From Planctomycetota bacterium (lineage in GTDB: Bacteria; Planctomycetota; Planctomycetia; Gemmatales; Gemmataceae): 20,300 bases of DNA. The translations under genes and the position numbers were made by a program. Shown here piece by piece: positions 1-5,578 of the stretch. The stretch's first letter is position 1; the number at the start of each line of letters is the position of its first letter. The notes under the pieces are model-generated. The model did no database searches, was not told where the DNA came from, and worked only from the letters and a program-made list of their open reading frames with translations. The stretch covers positions 1-20,300 of the forward strand of contig JACQFG010000028.1 in the NCBI GenBank assembly GCA_016200155.1, written 5' to 3'.

Positions 1-731
1 ACGCGCTGGTTCTTGCGGATCTTGCCCGCGTTGACCCGGCCAATCGCGATGCGGCCGACGTAATCGCTATGATCTAACGTGATGACCAGCATCTGCAGCG
101 GCGTATCGATCTCGACGTCCGGCGCCGGCACGTGCTTGATGATGGCGTCGAAGAGCGGCTTCAGATCGACTGCGGGCGTCGCCAACTCATGGGTGGCGAC
201 GCCCTGCCGGCCGGCCGCGAAAATCGTCGGGAACTCCAGCGTCGCATCGTCGGCGTCCAGTTCCACGAACAAGTCGAACACCAGGTTCAGCACCTCGACG
301 GGCCGCGCGTCGGCGCGATCGATCTTGTTGATGACGACGATCGGCCGCAAACCGCACTCGAAAGCCTTGCGCAGGACGAAGCGCGTCTGCGGCAACGGAC
401 CCTCGGCGGCGTCGACGAGCAGCAGGCAGCCGTCTGCCATCTTGAGGACGCGTTCGACCTCGCCGCCGAAGTCGGCGTGGCCCGGCGTGTCGATGATGTT
501 GATCTTGGTGCCGGCGACGACGAGGGCGATATTCTTCGCGAGGATGGTGATGCCGCGTTCGCGTTCGAGGTCGTTGGAGTCGAGGATGAGGCCGTGCTGA
601 CCGCCCTGGAGGCGATCGAGTTCCTCGCTGCGAAATTGGCCCGACTGGCGCATCATCTGATCGACGAGCGTGGTCTTGCCATGATCGACATGGGCGATGA
701 TGGCAATGTTGCGTAGGTCCGTCCGCTTCAT
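1..731 (-). CDS. typA: Translational GTPase TypA/BipA, N-terminal part (runs off window)
   Basis: This is a ribosome-associated GTPase of the EF-G/LepA superfamily, involved in ribosome assembly and stress adaptation. Reading the minus strand from the ATG at 729-731, the protein opens MKRTDLRNIAIIAHVDHGKTT, which is the TypA N-terminus with its P-loop (AHVDHGKTT). It continues with the switch I motif (RGITI), the G3 motif (DTPGHADFGGEVER) and the G4 motif (NKIDR), and then enters domain 2 (ITLDHSDYVGRIAIGRV). About 243 codons are visible; the full protein is usually about 600 residues, so the C-terminal part lies outside the window. No strong Shine-Dalgarno site precedes the start. The gene diverges from the SixA-like gene across about 125 bp. 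Family assignment is very secure. Confidence 0.96.
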   Translation of the reverse strand, partial: MKRTDLRNIAIIAHVDHGKTTLVDQMMRQSGQFRSEELDRLQGGQHGLILDSNDLERERGITILAKNIALVVAGTKINIIDTPGHADFGGEVERVLKMADGCLLLVDAAEGPLPQTRFVLRKAFECGLRPIVVINKIDRADARPVEVLNLVFDLFVELDADDATLEFPTIFAAGRQGVATHELATPAVDLKPLFDAIIKHVPAPDVEIDTPLQMLVITLDHSDYVGRIAIGRVNAGKIRKNQR

Positions 732-784
732 GGATTGCTTTCGTGAATATTCGGTGAAGGCCGTGATTCTCATTGGCTCCCGGT

Positions 785-794
785 AGGAGGTGAT
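785..794 (+). promoter_or_regulatory. Perfect anti-16S sequence without a well-spaced start codon
   Basis: AGGAGGTGAT matches the canonical complement of the 16S rRNA 3' end over ten bases. No ATG, GTG or TTG follows at the usual 5-9 nt; the GTG inside it (790-792) opens the frame of the downstream phosphatase but would have no room for a separate ribosome site. An AT-rich TATTATAAC stretch follows at 796-804 and could instead be a -10 region. The role is unclear: a leader peptide with an unusual start, a standby site, or chance. Confidence 0.35.
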
Positions 795-855
795 TTATTA
801 TAACCGAAAGTTTCGATTTTGTTTAGCCGCGCGCAAATGCGCAGGAGATCAACGG

Positions 856-1341
856 GTGGAACTCTACTTGATTCGACACGCCGACGCGGTGCCTCTGGGC
901 GAGCAAGGTGTCACCACGGACGAGGAACGGCCCCTGACGGAAAAAGGAAACGCTCAATCCGAGTCCGCCGCCAAGGCGCTGGCCGCGCGTGGTGTCGCGC
1001 TGGACAAGATCTACACCAGCCCGCTGGTGCGTGCGCGGCAGACGGCGGAAATTCTGATGCGCGTCTGGTCGAAGCCGGAGCTGACTCTGGAAACCTGCGA
1101 CCTTCTGGCGCCCGGCGGCAGGCTGCGCAAGCTGAGCAAGTACTTGATGAAATCGGGCGGCGCCAAGATCGGCCTGGTCGGCCACATGCCGGACCTGAGC
1201 GAATTCGCCGGCTGGCTGCTGGGCGACAAGAAGATGCAACTCGATTTCGCCAAGGCCGGCGTGGCCTGCATCGTCTGCGGCGAGTTGCCCGCCAAGGGCA
1301 TGGGCACGCTCGAATGGCTCGTCACGCCCGAGTGGTATTGA
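856..1341 (+). CDS. sixA: SixA-like phosphohistidine phosphatase (histidine phosphatase superfamily)
   Basis: This is a predicted phosphatase of about 161 residues, the size of the SixA family, whose E. coli member removes phosphate from phosphohistidine on HPt domains. The N-terminus MELYLIRHADAV carries the catalytic RHA/RHG motif and the second active-site histidine is in GLVGHMPDLSEF; TSPLVRARQTAE is the conserved arginine helix of the superfamily. The frame is open from 790, but I chose the GTG at 856 because it begins exactly at the conserved first strand and has CAGGAG at 842-847 upstream. The gene diverges from typA. A perfect inverted repeat at 1376-1437 follows and may end transcription or separate it from the lipoprotein gene. 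Substrate here is unknown. Confidence 0.85.
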   Translation: MELYLIRHADAVPLGEQGVTTDEERPLTEKGNAQSESAAKALAARGVALDKIYTSPLVRARQTAEILMRVWSKPELTLETCDLLAPGGRLRKLSKYLMKSGGAKIGLVGHMPDLSEFAGWLLGDKKMQLDFAKAGVACIVCGELPAKGMGTLEWLVTPEWY

Positions 1342-1375
1342 CCCGATCGCCGCCGCTTGCCACGATACACTTTCT

Positions 1376-1437
1376 CGTGGTGCAGGCGGCTCGCCTGCAC
1401 GGGTTGGGCAGATTGCAGGCGAGCCGCCTGCACCACG
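1376..1437. repeat. Perfect 24-bp inverted repeat with internally palindromic arms
   Basis: The left arm 1376-1399 and right arm 1414-1437 are exact reverse complements, separated by a 14-nt loop. Each arm contains its own palindrome (CAGGCG-GCT-CGCCTG), so the element can fold as one long hairpin or two short ones. It lies between the phosphatase and the lipoprotein gene, and its right edge is 9 nt before the lipoprotein ATG. It has no T-run, so a classical terminator is not obvious. It looks like a dispersed intergenic repeat unit. Confidence 0.9.
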
Positions 1438-1446
1438 GTACAAGCC

Positions 1447-2322
1447 ATGCACGGACGTATCATCCTCGGCATGTTCTGCACCTTGCTTCTGAGCGGTTGC
1501 TCCGAAGCGCCGGCCCCTGCCCCGCTCGACGATGCTCGCGAAACCGCACTGGCGGGGTCGTTTGATCGTGCCGCGACCGGCGTCATTCGCGGCCGCGTAA
1601 CCTGGGACGGCGATGTCCCCGCGTCCCACGAAATGGTCGTGCGCGAAAACGCCTTCAACCCGCGGCTCCACCTGAATCCTGCACGCTACCTGACACCACA
1701 TGTGCCGACGGTGCATCCGCAAGATCGCGGCGTCGAGAATGCGGTCGTCTTCCTGCGTGTCGTCGATCCGCATCGCTCGAAGGCTTGGGATTACCCGAAA
1801 GCCCGCGTCGTCTTCAACGAGCGCCGCCTGACGATCGAGCAAGGTCCGCACGTATCGTCCGTCGGCTTCATCCGGTGCGGCAGTGCCATCGACATTGTCA
1901 ATCGCGATTCGGAGTTTCACCTTCTGCGCGCGCGTGGAGGCGCGTTTTTTGCGATGCCGCTCATCGAGCCGAACCGGAATCACGAGCGCAGGCTGACGCA
2001 GGCCGGCATCGTCGACCTGACGTGCGGCGCCGGCTATTACTGGCTGCACGCCCATCTCTTCGTCGTCGAACATCCCTATTACACGCGCACCGACCCCAGC
2101 GGCGCATTTTCCCTGACCGGTGTGCCTGATGGAACGTACGAGCTGGTCTGCTGGCTGCCGAGCTGGCACGTCGAGCGCAAGGAATACGACCCGGAGACGG
2201 CGATCATCGCGCGCTGGGCGTGGGCATCGCCGAAGGAACAAACGCGCGCCGTCGAGGTGAAAACGCTCGGGACATGTGAGATGACATTTCAGTGGAAGCT
2301 CGCCGATTTCGCACCGCACTAA
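1447..2322 (+). CDS. Exported lipoprotein with cupredoxin-like and carboxypeptidase-regulatory-like segments
   Basis: The protein has 291 residues and starts with a short lipoprotein signal peptide; the lipobox LLSGC places the lipidated cysteine at residue 18. A first beta segment (GVIRGRVTWDGDVP) is followed by a region resembling exported cupredoxin-like proteins: IVNRDSEFHLLRARG parallels the usual 'vNrDp-lHnvh' strand, and LTCGAGYYWLHAHLFVVEHPYY occupies the place where relatives have a Cys-x-x-His-x-Trp-Met copper loop. It ends in a regulatory-like domain (DPSGAFSLTGVPDGTYELVCW). The usual copper-loop spacing is altered, so metal binding is uncertain. The frame is open upstream to 1357, but that part is derived from the inverted repeat, so I chose the ATG at 1447. 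There is no clear Shine-Dalgarno site. The exact function is unknown; electron transfer or surface binding at the cell envelope is inferred. Confidence 0.75.
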   Translation: MHGRIILGMFCTLLLSGCSEAPAPAPLDDARETALAGSFDRAATGVIRGRVTWDGDVPASHEMVVRENAFNPRLHLNPARYLTPHVPTVHPQDRGVENAVVFLRVVDPHRSKAWDYPKARVVFNERRLTIEQGPHVSSVGFIRCGSAIDIVNRDSEFHLLRARGGAFFAMPLIEPNRNHERRLTQAGIVDLTCGAGYYWLHAHLFVVEHPYYTRTDPSGAFSLTGVPDGTYELVCWLPSWHVERKEYDPETAIIARWAWASPKEQTRAVEVKTLGTCEMTFQWKLADFAPH

Positions 2323-2365
2323 GTCAGAAATCAATTATAACGTTGCATAACCAGAAAACCGACTA

Positions 2366-2421
2366 CCGTCAACAAACGGTCCTTTCGGTCCGTGACGGCA
2401 TGCTGCTCCGTCAACAAACGG
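2366..2421. repeat. Two copies of the palindromic site CCGTCAACAAACGG
   Basis: CCGTCAACAAACGG occurs at 2366-2379 and again at 2408-2421, with 42 bp between equivalent positions, about four helical turns. Each copy is a small dyad (CCGT-N6-ACGG). They lie in the 281-bp gap (2323-2603) between the convergent lipoprotein and channel genes, where I see no convincing gene. Spacing and symmetry suggest a paired protein-binding site, but a dyad between convergent genes could also be a relic of a repeat. Confidence 0.5.
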
Positions 2422-2603
2422 CCTTCTTGGCGAGCCGCCGTGATCTGGTAGGTCCCCCTGATACCCCCGCGAGTTGGCATTTCCTCGAAAAAAAAGCTGT
2501 AACCCTTTCGTGCCAAGCCGATTAGGAACACGATAGGAAATTTCACATGATGTACACGGGAGAAATTCCTAGTGTCACGTCGAGGCTTGAACTTTGGTAA
2601 GGC

Positions 2604-3668
2604 TCACGGGGAATTCTTCGCCTTCGCCAGCTGGCCGAGGGTGCCGAGGTGGTCGAGGCTGCCCATGGCGATCAAGATGTCGCCCACATCGAGTACGGAG
2701 TCCGGCGGCGGATTGAAGAGCATGTGTCCCGATGCCTTCTTTATGGCCACGATGATGATCTGGTGATCGGCGCGCAGGCGCGTGTCGCGCAGGTTGACGC
2801 CGGCCAGGGCGCTGTTGGCCTCGATCTGGGTTTCCTCCAGTTGCAGCTCGATATGCTCGGTGCGTGTCGTGAGGTCGATGAAATCGACGACGGTCGGCTT
2901 GAGCACCGCGTGGGCCATGCGCGTTCCACCGATCTGGTAAGGCGACACCACGCGATTGGCGCCGGCCCGCTTTAGCTTTTGCTCCGACTGCATGTCTTCG
3001 ACGCGAGCCACGATGAGCAGCCTGGGATTGAGCAGGCGCGCGCTCATCGTCGTGAACAGGTTGTCCGCGTCGGACGCCATCACGGTGACGAGGTGCTGAG
3101 CCCGATCGATGCCGGCCCGCCTCAGCATTTCATCGGACGTCGCGTCTCCCACGAGAGCGATGCCGTGCGGATGATCGAAGTCCTTCAAATAATCGCCCGT
3201 GCGTTCGATGACGACGAACGATTTGCCGAGCCGGGCGAACTCCTTGCAGATGAGGTGTCCCATGCGGCCGTAACCGCAGACGATGATGTGGTCCTTGAGT
3301 TGTGCAAGCGCGCGTTCCATATGTTGTTTTCCCAGAAATCCCGCGATTTCGCCGCTGACGACGGAGCGGACAATCTCGGTGGCGGAATATGCGAAGCCAA
3401 AGACGCCGGTGACGATCAGGGCGATCGTGAAAATCTTCCCGCGATCGTCGAGCTGATGGACCTCGCCAAAGCCGATGGTCGTCAGGGTGATGACCGTCAT
3501 GTAGAGCGCGTCGATAAAACTATAACGATCGTCGATCAACTGATAGCCGATCGTGCCGAGCGCGACGAGGGCCGTGGGCATGAGCAGCAGCAGCCAGATG
3601 CGGCGCGGCAAACGGATCAGGCGCGGCGTGAGCAGGAGGAACCAGAAGCGTCGGTTCAATCGATGCAT
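2604..3668 (-). CDS. Two-TM potassium-type ion channel with TrkA-N and TrkA-C (RCK) domains
   Basis: This membrane protein of 354 residues has the MthK-like layout. TM1 is about residues 24-45, then a pore helix and the filter TTIGFGE (residues 63-69; the consensus is TVGYG), and TM2 about 79-98. A cytoplasmic TrkA-N Rossmann domain follows (HIIVCGYGRMG, residues 127-137, a GxGxxG nucleotide site), and a TrkA-C domain closes the protein (DVGDILIAMGS). It should pass K+ under control of a ligand bound to the RCK domain. I chose the ATG at 3668; a GTG at 3686 is an alternative and would overlap the stop of the upstream deacetylase gene in a GTGA arrangement, which suggests translational coupling. 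Gene family is secure, ion selectivity is inferred from the filter. Confidence 0.9.
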   Translation of the reverse strand: MHRLNRRFWFLLLTPRLIRLPRRIWLLLLMPTALVALGTIGYQLIDDRYSFIDALYMTVITLTTIGFGEVHQLDDRGKIFTIALIVTGVFGFAYSATEIVRSVVSGEIAGFLGKQHMERALAQLKDHIIVCGYGRMGHLICKEFARLGKSFVVIERTGDYLKDFDHPHGIALVGDATSDEMLRRAGIDRAQHLVTVMASDADNLFTTMSARLLNPRLLIVARVEDMQSEQKLKRAGANRVVSPYQIGGTRMAHAVLKPTVVDFIDLTTRTEHIELQLEETQIEANSALAGVNLRDTRLRADHQIIIVAIKKASGHMLFNPPPDSVLDVGDILIAMGSLDHLGTLGQLAKAKNSP

Positions 3669-3682
3669 TTGCGGTGAGCGCC

Positions 3683-4501
3683 TCACGCGGACACGAAGGG
3701 AAACAATCGCCGCATTGCCGCATCGTCCAGCGGGGCGCCGTATTCGCACGGCTCGAACGCTTCCGCGAACTCGACCGCTTTGCCGCGCGTGGGGCCGTAG
3801 CATTTCACGAGCTGTTCGCGAAAGCGATCGGCCTGCTTGCGAAGCCGGGCCTTGACCTGCTCCGCGAGCCAGGCGCGACGCTGATCGTCGGTCTTGGGAA
3901 CCTGATCGAGCGTGCCGGTGTTGTACGCCAGCCATTCGTAGAACTGCGACGTGTGGCAGTGCAGCATCGCCACGATCTTGTCCAGCACCGGTCCCACGTC
4001 AACCGCGACAGTCGGCGCAAAGGGATACGGCTTCTGGAACTCATCCGGCAAATACGCGATCACGGGATTCTTCATCAAATGCTTCGTCCGTGGAACGACA
4101 GCGGGCACCGTGATCATGTAGGCCGCGTCTTGCACGAGCTGACTGGTATAGCGATGATCGGGATGATAGTCGTTGGGCCGATGCGTCAGGATAAGATCGG
4201 GGTCGAACGAGCGGATGAGGTCGATGACCTCCCAGCGGTTCTCGAGCGTGGGCTGAAGTTCCCCGTCGTGGATATCGAACAGCTCGTAGACAGCCCCGAT
4301 GACGGCGCCGGCCGCGGTCGCTTCGCCGAGCCTACGCTTGGCGAGCGTCGGACCCGGTTGTTCGTGGTGTCCCGCGTCGCCGTTGGTGAGGCTGACCATG
4401 CGCACGGTGTGCCCGGCAGCGCAATAGAGCGCCGCGGTGCCGCCCGCATGGTAGTCGGCATCGTCGGGGTGGGCGCCGATGATGAGCAGCCGCAGAGGCA
4501 T
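3683..4501 (-). CDS. LmbE/PIG-L family zinc-dependent deacetylase
   Basis: The 272-residue protein belongs to the GlcNAc-PI de-N-acetylase (LmbE) family, which removes acetyl groups from N-acetylated sugars and related amides. The zinc and catalytic motif AHPDD is at residues 10-14 and the second metal motif HPDH at 113-116; AKRRLGEATAAG is the family's conserved helix. Family members include bacillithiol and mycothiol deacetylases and natural-product enzymes, and the substrate cannot be told from sequence. The start at 4501 has GAGG just upstream, overlapping the edge of the inverted repeat 4511-4568. The gene follows purC on the same strand and abuts the channel gene downstream, so the three may form one transcript interrupted by the repeat. 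Confidence 0.9.
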   Translation of the reverse strand: MPLRLLIIGAHPDDADYHAGGTAALYCAAGHTVRMVSLTNGDAGHHEQPGPTLAKRRLGEATAAGAVIGAVYELFDIHDGELQPTLENRWEVIDLIRSFDPDLILTHRPNDYHPDHRYTSQLVQDAAYMITVPAVVPRTKHLMKNPVIAYLPDEFQKPYPFAPTVAVDVGPVLDKIVAMLHCHTSQFYEWLAYNTGTLDQVPKTDDQRRAWLAEQVKARLRKQADRFREQLVKCYGPTRGKAVEFAEAFEPCEYGAPLDDAAMRRLFPFVSA

Positions 4502-4510
4502 GAGGTTTCC

Positions 4511-4568
4511 TCATATAGCCCGCCGTTTACGGCGGGTTAATGCCCGCCGTAAACGGCGGGCTATATGA
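4511..4568. repeat. Perfect 26-bp inverted repeat containing the purC stop codon
   Basis: Arms 4511-4536 and 4543-4568 are exact reverse complements with a 6-nt loop. Each arm holds a further palindrome, CCCGCCGTTTACGGCGGG, so a two-hairpin fold is equally possible. The right arm includes the last codons and TAG stop of purC (4561-4563), and the other edge is 9 nt from the LmbE start codon. Its strength suggests a transcription attenuator or translational insulator between the two genes, but its form is that of a dispersed repeat. Confidence 0.92.
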
Positions 4569-5445
4569 ACTTCCTTCCCGTCAATCGTTCAAACGCCTCC
4601 ACATATTTCGCCCGCGTCCTCTCGACGACGTCGGCAGGCAGCGGCGGCGGCGGACTGTTCTTGTCCCAGCTCGTCGTCTCCAGCCAATCGCGCACGAATT
4701 GCTTGTCGTAGGACGGCGGATTCTTGCCCGGCTGATACGAATCGCGCGGCCAGAATCGCGAGCTGTCCGGCGTCAGCACTTCGTCGATCAAGATCAACGA
4801 TCCGTCGGCGAGCCGGCCCCATTCGAACTTGGTGTCGGCCAGGATGATGCCGCGCGACTCGGCATAGTCCGAGGCGCGGCGATAGACGTCGAGGCTGCGC
4901 TCGCGCAACTCCGCCGCAAGCTTCGCCCCGGTCGCCGCTGCCATCGTCTCGTAGGACACGTTCTCATCGTGGCCTGACTCCGCCTTCGTGGACGGCGTAA
5001 AGATCGCCTCGGGCAGCTTCTGGCATTCGACGAGCCCCGCCGGCAATGGGATGCCGCACACCGTTTGCTGTTTGCGATATTCCTTCCACCCGGAGCCCGC
5101 CAGATAGCCGCGCACCACGCATTCGAACGGCACGACCTCCGCTTTGCGCACCAGCATCGATCGGCCTTGCAACGACTTCGCCTGAGCGGCAAACGCCGGC
5201 GGCATCACCGACACATCGGTCGAAATCAAGTGATTCGGAACATTCAAGTAATCGAGCCAGAACAGCGTCAACTGCGAAAGAATGCGCCCCTTGTCGGGAA
5301 TGCCGGTCGGCAGCACCCAGTCGAACGCGCTGAGCCGATCGCTGGCAACGATGACGAGGCGATCGCCCAGATCGTAGACGTCGCGCACCTTGCCGCGCCG
5401 ACACGGGAAGCCGGGGACTTCACTCTGCAACAGCGGTGGGTTCAT
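4561..5445 (-). CDS. purC: Phosphoribosylaminoimidazole-succinocarboxamide synthase (SAICAR synthetase)
   Basis: PurC is the cytoplasmic ATP-dependent enzyme that joins aspartate to CAIR in de novo purine synthesis. The protein has 294 residues, the length of the longer bacterial/yeast-like subtype. Diagnostic stretches are GKVRDVYDLGDRLVIVASDRLSAFDW near the N-terminus (ATP-binding lobe), VVPFECVVRGYLAGSGW in the middle, and DTKFEWG followed by LIDEVLTPDSSRFW toward the C-terminus. The ATG at 5445 is preceded by a strong AAGGAGG at good spacing. No other pur gene is adjacent. The final codons and TAG stop lie within the inverted repeat 4511-4568, so the C-terminal residues (RKFI) may be partly contributed by the repeat. 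Confidence 0.97.
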   Translation of the reverse strand: MNPPLLQSEVPGFPCRRGKVRDVYDLGDRLVIVASDRLSAFDWVLPTGIPDKGRILSQLTLFWLDYLNVPNHLISTDVSVMPPAFAAQAKSLQGRSMLVRKAEVVPFECVVRGYLAGSGWKEYRKQQTVCGIPLPAGLVECQKLPEAIFTPSTKAESGHDENVSYETMAAATGAKLAAELRERSLDVYRRASDYAESRGIILADTKFEWGRLADGSLILIDEVLTPDSSRFWPRDSYQPGKNPPSYDKQFVRDWLETTSWDKNSPPPPLPADVVERTRAKYVEAFERLTGRKFI

Positions 5446-5478
5446 TCACTGCCTCCTTGGAATCGATTCATTGTATTT

Positions 5479-5563
5479 GGTGAGCAGTGAGTGGTGAGTG
5501 GAAAGTAGAATCCAGATCACCACTCGCCCCTCACCACTCACCACTCACCACTCATCACTCACC
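5479..5563. repeat. Inverted repeat built of GTGAGTG-type units
   Basis: The left part (5479-5501) is a run of TGAGTGG-like heptamers and the right part (about 5534-5563) is its complement, with CCACTCA/CCACTCACCA units, separated by about 32 nt. The element is simple-sequence-like but inverted, so it can form a long hairpin. It occupies most of the space between purC and the divergent beta-oxidation gene. It is a different sequence family from the other inverted repeats here. Confidence 0.8.
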
Positions 5564-5566
5564 ACG

Positions 5567-5572
5567 TATATT
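5567..5572 (+). promoter_or_regulatory. Possible -10 box (TATATT) for a leaderless transcript
   Basis: TATATT ends 6 nt before the ATG at 5579, so transcription from it would begin at about the start codon itself. No Shine-Dalgarno sequence precedes that ATG (CGTATATTGCCGGT), which fits leaderless translation. No recognisable -35 is visible; that position is occupied by the inverted repeat. Confidence 0.35.
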
Positions 5573-5578
5573 GCCGGT

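Noticed and set aside
823..2334. Long minus-strand open frame (about 500 codons) opposite the phosphatase and lipoprotein genes
   Set aside because: It has no recognisable motif, runs through the inverted repeat and mirrors two well-supported plus-strand genes; long antisense frames are expected in GC-rich DNA.
2331..2546. 71-codon minus-strand frame in the gap between lipoprotein and channel genes
   Set aside because: It has no convincing ribosome site or conserved segment and includes the palindromic direct repeats.
5479..5563. CRISPR-like or tandem-repeat appearance
   Set aside because: Units are 7-bp GTGAGTG-type words arranged as an inverted pair, with no unique spacers of constant length and no cas genes.
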